DNA of 50,003 bases from Lachnospiraceae bacterium (lineage in GTDB: Bacteria > Bacillota > Clostridia > Lachnospirales > Lachnospiraceae): positions 1 through 50,003 of the forward strand of contig JAQYDI010000093.1 of the NCBI GenBank assembly GCA_028724245.1, written 5' to 3'. Numbering within the stretch: the first letter of the stretch is position 1; every line of letters starts with the position of its first letter. The notes beneath the pieces were generated by a model. The model did no database searches, was not told where the DNA came from, and worked only from the letters and a program-made list of their open reading frames with translations. This document shows, one piece after another, positions 24,789 to 31,954 of this stretch. The position numbers and the translations under genes were made by a program.

Positions 24789-25598
24789 TTAATCCAGCAG
24801 CATTTCCCACATCCCCGGATCCCGGTATTTTCCAGGGAATTCCTCTCCATCCAGAACCCAGGCTTTTCCATTCCAGAATTCACCACCAGGCAGTTTCCAG
24901 ACTTTGTTGGAAACATCGTATTCCAGATTTTCGATCACATGATAATAAAACCGGCAGGCAGCATACCCATTGGCAACTTTATTCGCCATGGTGGGAAAAT
25001 CATCCTGATCTGAAATAATACTGTCCTGTAAAGCAGTTTTCCAGAGTGCTTCCATACCTTTCCACCAGGTTCTTTTCTCCGAATCGATCCATTTTTCTCC
25101 ATTCCACAATTCTCCGGAAGGCAGCTTCCAGGCTTTTGATTTTGCATCAAAACAGACTTTCTGCAGGAGATATCGGTATTTCAGAAGGTTGTCCTGTTGG
25201 ATGACACGTTCCATAAAACCTTCAAATCCTTCTTCCAGCATCGTTGTGAGAAATTCTTCCATACAGGTATGGATCTGTTTTTCTACGATACCGGAATAGG
25301 ATGCATATTCTTCATTCGTGATTACATAAACCGGCTTTAGAAACTCTTTCACAAATGCAAAAGCTGCAGAAATATTTTTCCGATAAAGGCCTGTGACTGC
25401 TTTTTCATATTTTTTTGGAATACCTGAAAAATACAGAATAACCGTTTCTTCTCTGCAAACTGCACGGACCTGAAATCCTATCCCCTTCCGATTTCTTTCA
25501 GCCAGTCCGCAGTCTTCTTCCAGTCGCTGGATTGCATCTGTGGAAAAATCAAATGTACTGTGTTCCATATCAATTGTCTCTTCTATTACTGTATCCAT
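24789..25598 (-). CDS. Unknown soluble protein with internal tryptophan-rich repeat
   Basis: 269 residues with no signal peptide or membrane segment. Two copies of one motif are clear: KAWKLPSGELWNGEKWI (155-171) and KVWKLPGGEFWNGKAWV (232-248), each following a helical stretch with a YRYLLQKV or FYYHVIENL core, so the C-terminal half looks like a duplicated domain of about 75 residues. No family recognised. RBS AAAGGAGG is strong. It is next after the secY2-secE unit on the same strand but separated by a terminator, so it may be expressed on its own. A cytosolic partner of the export locus is a guess. Confidence 0.65.
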   Translation of the reverse strand: MDTVIEETIDMEHSTFDFSTDAIQRLEEDCGLAERNRKGIGFQVRAVCREETVILYFSGIPKKYEKAVTGLYRKNISAAFAFVKEFLKPVYVITNEEYASYSGIVEKQIHTCMEEFLTTMLEEGFEGFMERVIQQDNLLKYRYLLQKVCFDAKSKAWKLPSGELWNGEKWIDSEKRTWWKGMEALWKTALQDSIISDQDDFPTMANKVANGYAACRFYYHVIENLEYDVSNKVWKLPGGEFWNGKAWVLDGEEFPGKYRDPGMWEMLLD

Positions 25599-25696
25599 CG
25601 TTTCCTCCTTTGCCTAATGCCATTGCCATGGCTCCTGTACAATAGATTATTTATTGAAAATATGTCTATTCCGGATTCTCTTTTTATACGAAGTCA

Positions 25697-25728
25697 GAAA
25701 AAAAGACAGCTCACATGGAACTGCCTTT
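25697..25728 (-). terminator. Intrinsic terminator after secY2-secE
   Basis: Minus-strand AAGGCAG/CTGTCTT stem (one G-T pair) followed by a seven-base T run. Confidence 0.7.
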
Positions 25729-25745
25729 CGCTGGGATTCCCGTTT

Positions 25746-25913
25746 TTATAAAAGTATGTTTATGCCACCAGTAATCACGGAATTCACCAGTGCCAGTATA
25801 CTGCTGATAACTGCTGTTATGATCATAATAGAAATGCTCCTTCGGATTGCCGGAAACAAAGCTGGACTTCTTAACTGCTTCCATTCTTTTTTCAATCTCG
25901 TAAACATACTCAT
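25746..25913 (-). CDS. SecE-like translocase subunit (55 residues)
   Basis: Translation from ATG 25913 gives a 55-residue protein: an amphipathic N-terminal helix MFTRLKKEWKQLRSPA, comparable to the LKxELKxVxWP segment of SecE, then one membrane span (ISIMIITAVISSILALVNSV) and a short tail. Size and layout are those of the minimal single-span SecE of Gram-positive bacteria. Its start overlaps the secY2 stop in an ATGA arrangement, so translation is coupled. In the Sec channel SecE clamps the two halves of SecY. Assignment rests on layout and partner rather than on strong identity. Confidence 0.75.
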   Translation of the reverse strand: MSMFTRLKKEWKQLRSPALFPAIRRSISIMIITAVISSILALVNSVITGGINILL

Positions 25914-27202
25914 CCGATCAGAGTCTCCTTTTTCTGATATTTCTCCGCCTTTTGTTCCACACGAAATGTACGCAGACTGTCGTTTATGATGGATACTGTG
26001 ATTAAAACAGAGGTTCCCATAAAAGAAAGGTTTGGTACCTGAAAGACTCCGCTGATGAAAGAAGGAATCACTGCCACGGGCAAAAGTGCTGCTGCTCCCA
26101 TTCCAACGGTTGCCTTTATCTGTTTCTTCAGATAATCCACAGTAGGCTGTCCCGGTCTCACATCTGCGATCATCCCGCCATGCCTACGTAACTCATTTGC
26201 AAGCCCCGTTGGATTCATCTGAATTTCCGCATAGTAATACGAAAAGCCTGCAATCAGCACAGCATAAATCAGAACGCTGACTGTGCAGACGGGATCATCC
26301 GGCGAGAACCAGTTACCGGTATTCAAAATCCGAAATATAAGTAATTCTTCTTTTCCCAGAAGGGAACTGATCATGACAGGCAAAGACAACACCGATGAGG
26401 CAAAAATAACCGGTATCACACTTCCTGGGCATAATTTAACCGGGATGGTCCTCTTTTCAATACCCTGAACAGAGGCTATGGAAGCTTTGCCATAATAAAT
26501 AACCTCGATGTCCTTTTCTGTTTCCTGAAGCCAAAATGTGTAGAGGAAAAAAAGAAAAATCAGGGAACCAGCTACTGCAGCCGTAACCGCTTTTCTTCGA
26601 AATGAGTCCCCTGAGAGAAGGATCTGCCGCAGCCGGAGGAAGTCCGAAGGATAGGAAGATAAAAGATTCATAAGCAGCATTAGAGAAATTCCATTCCCGA
26701 TAAACAGATCCTTCCGTTCTTCCATTTTCCTTCCGATACCTGCCATCAGGATGGAGCAGGCCGTCCAGATGACTGCTGCTGCAAGGATCCACTGTTTCTG
26801 ATCGTTCAGCAATAATCCGTTCTTTCCAAAAATAACCGCCATTCCCAGTGCTTCAATCCATGCAAAAGCTGCTGCCATAACCAGTGTGAGTTTTTCATAA
26901 AGTTTCCGTTCACCTTCCATCCCCTGCTGCAGATTCCGTACCCTGGAACAGGTTATTCCCAAAAGCTGCATAAAAATTGTTGCGCTGATATAGGGTGTAA
27001 TATTAAGCGCAGCAATCGACAGACCGGATAATCCGCCGCCGCTGATCACATTCAGAAACAGGAAGGAATCACTGGATTTTAAAAGCTGCTGAAAGAAATC
27101 CGTATTCACTCCCGGGGTTGGAACAGCATACAGAGTTCTGCACATCAGTAATACCAGAACAGTCCGCAGACACCTCCGCCATAACGTCTTTTTTCTTTTC
27201 AA
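25910..27202 (-). CDS. secY2: SecY paralogue (accessory Sec channel)
   Basis: 430 residues, about ten membrane spans. Clear SecY landmarks: PTPGVNTDFF near residue 30, the plug and TM2 region GGLSGLSIAALNITPYISATIFMQLL, and the C5 loop NPTGLANELRRHGGMIADVRPGQPTVDYLKKQ that docks SecA or ribosomes. It keeps a near-canonical plug, unlike the streptococcal glycoprotein SecY2. It is not in a ribosomal-protein operon, where housekeeping secY sits, so I read it as a second channel. Start is TTG at 27202, after AAAGG. Coupled to the SecE-like gene; a palindrome shared with secA2 lies 93 bp upstream. Confidence 0.88.
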   Translation of the reverse strand: MKRKKTLWRRCLRTVLVLLMCRTLYAVPTPGVNTDFFQQLLKSSDSFLFLNVISGGGLSGLSIAALNITPYISATIFMQLLGITCSRVRNLQQGMEGERKLYEKLTLVMAAAFAWIEALGMAVIFGKNGLLLNDQKQWILAAAVIWTACSILMAGIGRKMEERKDLFIGNGISLMLLMNLLSSYPSDFLRLRQILLSGDSFRRKAVTAAVAGSLIFLFFLYTFWLQETEKDIEVIYYGKASIASVQGIEKRTIPVKLCPGSVIPVIFASSVLSLPVMISSLLGKEELLIFRILNTGNWFSPDDPVCTVSVLIYAVLIAGFSYYYAEIQMNPTGLANELRRHGGMIADVRPGQPTVDYLKKQIKATVGMGAAALLPVAVIPSFISGVFQVPNLSFMGTSVLITVSIINDSLRTFRVEQKAEKYQKKETLIG

Positions 27203-27283
27203 TTTTGTTTTCCTTTCTCGTATCAGATTTCGTGATTAATATGGTATTTGAAAACGGTACGAGTTCACTGATTCCCGGATTGG

Positions 27284-27306
27284 AAAATGGAACCCGGTTC
27301 CATTTT
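27284..27306. promoter_or_regulatory. Palindrome upstream of secY2, shared with secA2
   Basis: AAAATGGAACC-C-GGTTCCATTTT, 11-bp perfect arms around one central base. Its 19-bp core is identical, apart from that base, to the one upstream of secA2. Odd-centred symmetry suits a dimeric repressor or activator; a terminator is the alternative reading. Confidence 0.6.
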
Positions 27307-27335
27307 TCCCGTATCCGGTTCATTCAGCTGAACCA

Positions 27336-27366
27336 TCGAAAAGGCAGCCTTTCACAGCTGCCTTTC
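27336..27366 (-). terminator. Terminator after the signal peptidase operon
   Basis: AAAGGCAGC/GCTGCCTTT stem, eight-base loop, followed on the minus strand by a short T run. Confidence 0.6.
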
Positions 27367-27395
27367 TCGAAATCATTGTATACCAAATCCAAACA

Positions 27396-27809
27396 TCATA
27401 AAAACGTTACAGAATTCACTGGCTGATCTTTCTCCATGGCAATAAAGTCCTCCAGTGTCAGATCTTTCCCGATATCCTTCCCGGCCCGGCTCACTGCCAC
27501 ACAGAGCCTGTGGAGCATCACAACCGGCCATAGTACCAACTGCAGGATCATCAGGATGAAGGAAATTCCATACATGATAACCGTCATCCCGATGCTCCCT
27601 GTAATCGCTGCAACGATAAAGGCAAGAAAAAACTCACCCATCGATTTCCAGGGAAATGTATTGATAAAGAATGAAAGAAAAACCATGCCCATCCAGATGG
27701 ATGCAAGGATTGAAGGAAGAAACTCCTTTGCATCCTCTGAACAGATCTTCTCATAAAGAAACACAACCGGCTTTGTCATTTTTGCAATCCTACATAATAA
27801 TTTATTCAT
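27396..27809 (-). CDS. Small membrane protein of unknown function
   Basis: 137 residues with about three hydrophobic spans (ILASIWMGMVFLSFFINTF, EFFLAFIVAAITGSIGMTVI, SFILMILQLVLWPVVML) and a charged C-terminus. No family recognised. The start overlaps the signal peptidase gene by 8 bp, so it is the third gene of the J-domain/signal peptidase operon and lies directly before secY2. Position suggests a membrane component of the export locus. Confidence 0.65.
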   Translation of the reverse strand: MNKLLCRIAKMTKPVVFLYEKICSEDAKEFLPSILASIWMGMVFLSFFINTFPWKSMGEFFLAFIVAAITGSIGMTVIMYGISFILMILQLVLWPVVMLHRLCVAVSRAGKDIGKDLTLEDFIAMEKDQPVNSVTFL

Positions 27810-28332
27810 TGTCCATCCCTCTTTCCATCATATTCCCTGTCCCCAGAAATCCCATATCGGATAACGGGAAAAAAATCAGTTTGGCTTTTGCTTCAATCTT
27901 TTCCAGGGGAACATATTTGTTGTTCCAGTAACGGCTGTCATACGATTCGTTCCGGTTATCGCCCATCACAAAGCAGCATTCTTCCGGAACTTCATAGGTG
28001 CCATCACCGTCAGAATTCATTTTCTCTAAAATAAAATCATCCCGCAATTTCACCCCATCTGCATAAACGGATCCATTTTTCACTTCGATGGTTTCCCCAC
28101 CCAGACCGATCACCCGTTTGATCATGTATTTGTCCGGCTCATCTATGGAATGAAAAACTACGATGTCATATCTTTCAATCACTTCTTTGCCATATCTGAC
28201 CGCCAGCACACAATCAAATTCATTCAAGGTGTTCTTCATGGAACCACTGGGTATAAAAACAACCATAAACAGGCAGTTGAATACCAGCCACACTGCCACC
28301 CAAAACAGGACATAACGGTACAGTTTTTTCAT
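27802..28332 (-). CDS. Type I signal peptidase
   Basis: Membrane serine protease that removes signal peptides after export. 176 residues: N-terminal membrane anchor (YVLFWVAVWLVFNCLFMVVF), catalytic serine in IPSGSMKNTL, catalytic lysine in YMIKRVIGLGGE, and the C-terminal VMGDNRNESYDSRYW box. I use ATG 28332, which overlaps the upstream stop codon as ATGA; a longer frame would overlap that gene by 84 bp. Coupling to a J-domain gene and closeness to secY2-secE suggest it is dedicated to this export locus. Confidence 0.9.
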   Translation of the reverse strand: MKKLYRYVLFWVAVWLVFNCLFMVVFIPSGSMKNTLNEFDCVLAVRYGKEVIERYDIVVFHSIDEPDKYMIKRVIGLGGETIEVKNGSVYADGVKLRDDFILEKMNSDGDGTYEVPEECCFVMGDNRNESYDSRYWNNKYVPLEKIEAKAKLIFFPLSDMGFLGTGNMMERGMDNE

Positions 28333-29138
28333 GAATTTTCCGAACCGGAATCTCCTGTTTCCGGGCTGATGTATTTCAGAAGAAACTGGTATGCCTGAAG
28401 AATCTCTCTGCATTTTTCCGCGTCACCTCCCCCATTTTCCGTCACGTCCGGATGATTTCTTTTGATCAGTTCATTTCGTATATGCCGGATCTGCTTTTCT
28501 GTATACGGAATAGAAACCGAATACAGCTTCATGGCTTTTTCCAGTTCTGATTCCGGGAAATTTTCATGTTCCTTTCCTTCTCCAGTTTTTTCCTGTTCCC
28601 TGGTTTTGCTGTTCTTTCTGCCCGGATTTTCCCGGAACGAGCTCAGATCATAACTCTTCTGATCCAACGCTTTTTGGATCGCATTTACCGTATCCACCAG
28701 TTCCGGTGGAAATCCATAATAGATCCGTGTTCCCCGGATCTGATATGGCACCGCTATATCACGAGGAAAGAGTTCTTCCCGGAAGATAATCCCGGGCTCT
28801 CTTGTTTCGATACACAACAGCAGCCTGCCTTTTGCCTGTTTTCCCGCCTGACCGTTCAGATGAAATCCCAGCCAGATTTTGTTCAGACAGTTCAGCTCAA
28901 TCTCCCTGTCGGAAAAGCAGATTGCATGATTGTTTATTCGAAACCAGTTGTAAGCCAGCCAGTGATCATGACTTGGTGCATGAAACAGGCGGATGACCCG
29001 GCGGATCTGCCAGTCTAACAGCTGTGCTGCCTGTTCCCGTGCACACCGGGGAAGCTTCCCCAGGCAACTGCCACAGATTCTTCCGTTTCTGATGACCCGC
29101 ATCTGACCCATCTGCTGATTGCAGACCGTACATTTCAT
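28329..29138 (-). CDS. Zinc-ribbon and J-domain protein
   Basis: 269 residues. The N-terminus has two cysteine pairs (MKCTVCNQQMG and ICGSCLGKL) suggesting a zinc ribbon; a middle domain of about 100 residues is of unknown type; a charged linker (REQEKTGEGKEHE) leads to a C-terminal J-like domain with the HPD tripeptide (IRHIRNELIKRNHPDVT), which in DnaJ proteins stimulates Hsp70. First gene of the operon with signal peptidase. I infer a co-chaperone that may keep substrates unfolded for the second Sec system; no DnaK is nearby. Confidence 0.75.
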   Translation of the reverse strand: MKCTVCNQQMGQMRVIRNGRICGSCLGKLPRCAREQAAQLLDWQIRRVIRLFHAPSHDHWLAYNWFRINNHAICFSDREIELNCLNKIWLGFHLNGQAGKQAKGRLLLCIETREPGIIFREELFPRDIAVPYQIRGTRIYYGFPPELVDTVNAIQKALDQKSYDLSSFRENPGRKNSKTREQEKTGEGKEHENFPESELEKAMKLYSVSIPYTEKQIRHIRNELIKRNHPDVTENGGGDAEKCREILQAYQFLLKYISPETGDSGSENS

Positions 29139-29189
29139 AAGATGTTTCCCCCTTCACAACCTGTTATTTGGGTCAGTATACCACAAAAT

Positions 29190-29225
29190 AAAAAGCCTGT
29201 TTTTCCAGGAATGAAAATCAGGCTT
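29190..29225 (-). terminator. Intrinsic terminator after the 29.2-kb secreted protein gene
   Basis: Minus-strand AAGCCTG-A-TTTT pairs with AAAA-A-CAGGCTT, followed by TTTATTTT. Confidence 0.85.
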
Positions 29226-29233
29226 CCCTCTGT

Positions 29234-30031
29234 TTAGTGATCAGATACGGTACTTTGATAATTGGTCAGGTGGCCAATTGCTTTTACTGCTGAATAATCA
29301 TCCAGTATTCTGGATGCAAAATCATACTGTTTTCCGCTGAAGATGAATTCTTCCTTATGCTGTTCATAGTATTCTTTTGCGTTTTCCTCATTATACGCCT
29401 CATAATTCACGGCAAAGTCGGAACCATACAGAAGACTCTGTACGACTGCTGCAAGCTTTTCATCGGAAACGTAGAGATCTACCGCCCCGGGATGGGACCT
29501 GTTGTAGGTGTTTTCGCACCGGATCAGATATGTGAACAGATACCGGATCGAATCTTCACTGGAATGAATCTCCTGATCGGCATTAAAGTATTCATTGATA
29601 TGAAACATATCATTCCCGGGATCGGAAATTCCCTCATTCAGGTTCCCGGCAATGGCAAGCAGCAATTCCTTATAACATGTTGGTGCATACGATCCCAGGG
29701 AACCGTTTTCATATAGATTTATTACCTGCTCTGATGTAAGATAGGCTTCAATATCGGCTTCCAGTTTTTTCCTTAATGTTTCATTAATTTCTGCCCTGGC
29801 AGATGAATCGCCTGTGCCGAAATTCAGCAGGTCATCCATATCACTCCAGTTGGTCATCGCATAGGCATTCCATACATTTTCCCGATTTTCCTCTGTCCAG
29901 CCCTGCCATATCTTCTCATCCGCTGCCATCGATTCCTCATCCATACTGGCTGCGTAAGCCGGTACTGCTGCCATGACAAATATGGATATTCCCAGCGCTA
30001 TTCCTTTTTTTAAGCCTGACCTGTTTTTCAT
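29234..30031 (-). CDS. Secreted protein of unknown function
   Basis: 265 residues with a typical signal peptide (MKNRSGLKKGIALGISIFVM, cleavage near AYAAS). The mature part is acidic and mostly helical, with many Tyr/Glu/Asn residues and no cell-wall anchor, cysteine pairs or catalytic motif that I recognise. RBS GGGGGAG is strong. It is monocistronic between the J-domain operon and the divergent sigma-like gene. As the only clearly exported protein inside the export locus, it is the first candidate substrate of that system, by position only. Confidence 0.7.
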   Translation of the reverse strand: MKNRSGLKKGIALGISIFVMAAVPAYAASMDEESMAADEKIWQGWTEENRENVWNAYAMTNWSDMDDLLNFGTGDSSARAEINETLRKKLEADIEAYLTSEQVINLYENGSLGSYAPTCYKELLLAIAGNLNEGISDPGNDMFHINEYFNADQEIHSSEDSIRYLFTYLIRCENTYNRSHPGAVDLYVSDEKLAAVVQSLLYGSDFAVNYEAYNEENAKEYYEQHKEEFIFSGKQYDFASRILDDYSAVKAIGHLTNYQSTVSDH

Positions 30032-30055
30032 GTCCTTCTCCCCCTTTTTTCAGAT

Positions 30056-30160
30056 TTTCCGCGCAGATGAGCCAAAGGGACAATATCCCATTTTATTCCT
30101 ATCGGATGAATCTGCCACACAAAACATCCGATTTCCTGCATCTGCGCCCGGATGCGGAAA
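30056..30160. other. Nested inverted repeats in a divergent promoter region
   Basis: Three arm pairs nest: TTTCCGC/GCGGAAA (outer), GCGCAGATG (30061-30069)/CATCTGCGC (30139-30147), and ATCGGATG (30101-30108)/CATCCGAT (30125-30132). The block lies 25-130 bp before the secreted-protein gene and would fold into one long stem in its mRNA leader. Confidence 0.5.
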
Positions 30161-30298
30161 TGCCAGTTTCCCATTCCCTGATTACAATATGGATTTTTTA
30201 TGTTTCTCTTGTACAGCCGTCAAAAGTAAAGCAGCCACCTTGTAACACCAGGTTTGGGAACATCACTTTCACTCAGAACCACACATAAGGAGAATAAA

Positions 30299-31537
30299 AT
30301 GGATCACACAACGCAGGAATTAACAAATGCAAAAAAATATCTGATGAACCTCAATCAGGAACTGAAGGAATATGAAGCCATTGAAAAGCAGCGTCCCTTT
30401 ACGGATGAGGAACAATGCCATGTCCTACAGCTCCAGGATCTGTTTATTCAGGCTGCTGAAATCATTCAGGCAAACAGCGATATCACCAATGCCCAGCTCC
30501 ACTATATTCATTTGAAAGAAGAAGAGAGATCATTCCGGAAACTGCAGGAATCCCGCACGTTGTCCGATAAGGAACGGGAATATCTGAATGGAATCCGGGA
30601 AGAGATTTACAAACTGATCCGGTTTATTGCTGAAAAACGGGAATTTGGGGAAGCGCAGTATCAATTTGTGAAGGGCTTCCGAAGACTGAACTATTATAAA
30701 CTGATCCAATCGGTACGCAGGCTCACAAAAAAAGAAGAATGGGAAATCGATGCCATCAAAACCAGTTTCTGGGAAAGTATTGTCGCCTACGTATCTTCCG
30801 AATATAAAGCAATCACAAGCAAATATATCACGTACAATGACTCCCGGGCTGACGTTTTACAGTCGGTTGCCGCAAAGGTCTTTGAAATCTATGAGAAATA
30901 TGATCCGTACCGGAGTACCCCAACCACTTTTTTCGTGACGCGGATCCGGGAAGAGATTACCGCCTATATACGCAGCTACTCCCAGAATCTGACACAGTAT
31001 GATGCCAAAAATGTTTCCTTGGTAAGGTCGGCCGTTGCGTACTATGAATCAATTGGCGCAGACTGTGATGAATACATGATATCCAACCGCACGGGGCTCT
31101 CTCTGAAAATCGTCAAGTCAACCTTATATTACGCTTCCAATTCCAGAAGGGCCACAATCGATGATGCCTATACCGTACGGTCCAATACACCTACCCCGGA
31201 AGAAGAATGTCTGCGCTCCGAACATCAGGAGATCATTAACCGGGCCATCCGACAGGTTCTGGACGATGAGGAAATCGCCATCTTCTATACAAAAGTGAAT
31301 CCTGAAGATTCCAAACCGCTGCCTTACAGTACTGTAGCGAAAATGCTGCATATGACCCAGCATGAAGTCAAGCAGAAATACAATACGATTATTGCCAAGC
31401 TCAATAACAGCAGTGAGTTAATCTATCTGAACTATCTGAGTACCGGAAAAAAACCGGTTCCGAAAGAAACACTTCATTTCCAGGATGATGCCGTTGACAT
31501 CATGGAGGATCAGCTTCTGTCGGTTATAGAGGAATAG
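30299..31537 (+). CDS. Sigma-70-like protein with long N-terminal extension
   Basis: 412 residues. Residues about 1-150 are charged and helical. The middle matches sigma region 2 of the FliA/SigB type (EIYEKYDPYRSTPTTFFVTRIREEITAYIRSYSQ), with a region-3-like helix (DEYMISNRTGLSLKIVKSTL) and a weak region-4 helix-turn-helix (PYSTVAKMLHMTQHEVKQKYNTII). Start is ATG 30299 with AAGGAG six bases upstream; a frame from 30254 lacks a ribosome site. Diverges from the secreted-protein gene. It could be an alternative sigma factor for the export locus, or a plasmid/phage-type sigma carried by the island. Confidence 0.7.
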   Translation: MDHTTQELTNAKKYLMNLNQELKEYEAIEKQRPFTDEEQCHVLQLQDLFIQAAEIIQANSDITNAQLHYIHLKEEERSFRKLQESRTLSDKEREYLNGIREEIYKLIRFIAEKREFGEAQYQFVKGFRRLNYYKLIQSVRRLTKKEEWEIDAIKTSFWESIVAYVSSEYKAITSKYITYNDSRADVLQSVAAKVFEIYEKYDPYRSTPTTFFVTRIREEITAYIRSYSQNLTQYDAKNVSLVRSAVAYYESIGADCDEYMISNRTGLSLKIVKSTLYYASNSRRATIDDAYTVRSNTPTPEEECLRSEHQEIINRAIRQVLDDEEIAIFYTKVNPEDSKPLPYSTVAKMLHMTQHEVKQKYNTIIAKLNNSSELIYLNYLSTGKKPVPKETLHFQDDAVDIMEDQLLSVIEE

Positions 31538-31538
31538 A

Positions 31539-31682
31539 ATGAACGGGAAAAAACAAACGCACTATAGCCATAGCCGAGTACGCGTAAGAAAATATTACAC
31601 CGAGATTGAAGAAGCGGCACGATACCGCATGGAACTGATCGTTAGGTCGCTGGAAAACAATATGGCGCGACGAAAAAGCTGA
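31539..31682 (+). pseudogene. Small basic protein gene, possibly frameshifted
   Basis: ATG 31539 lies one base after the sigma-like stop and encodes 47 basic residues (MNGKKQTHYSHSRVRVRKYY...). The adjacent frame continues smoothly with KKLKARKQMEWVRKRNT to a stop at 31772-31774, so a single-base change near 31665 may have split a protein of about 78 residues. No family recognised. Confidence 0.35.
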
Positions 31683-31829
31683 AAGCCAGAAAGCAGATGG
31701 AATGGGTACGGAAGAGGAACACTTGCAAGACACAGACAGAGGAAATTGTAAAGTTTGAGCTGATTAATAATTGATACCGAGAGCGCCCGGGCGGAAAATG
31801 TTCGGGCATTTCTTGTGCACCGGTAATGC

Positions 31830-31935
31830 CAATACAATTTGCGTGAACAGCCCTTTTAAACGCGTGAACTGCAAATCACATTTATGGAATTATCAGTTTT
31901 TTTATGATATTCTATATGTACACAGATTGCAAAAG
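31830..31935 (+). repeat. 106-bp promoter repeat, left copy
   Basis: About six mismatches and no net gap against the minus-strand sequence of 38230-38125. It holds two GCGTGAAC boxes, the -10 box and the start of the leader, and points inward at the histidine kinase gene. Confidence 0.9.
31841..31913 (+). promoter_or_regulatory. LytTR-type operator and promoter of the orphan kinase/regulator operon
   Basis: Direct repeats GCGTGAACAG (31841-31850) and GCGTGAACTG (31862-31871), 21 bp apart, followed by a -10 box TATTCT (31908-31913) exactly 46 bp from the start of the second repeat. The -35 region (TGGAAT) is poor, as expected where an activator is needed. Confidence 0.75.
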
Positions 31936-31954
31936 AAAGGTGGACAATTTCTCC

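Noticed and set aside
27284-27306. The GGTTCC palindrome as an ordinary terminator
   Set aside because: A separate hairpin already follows the upstream gene and the 19-bp core is the same at two sec genes. Termination remains a secondary possibility and is stated in the entry.
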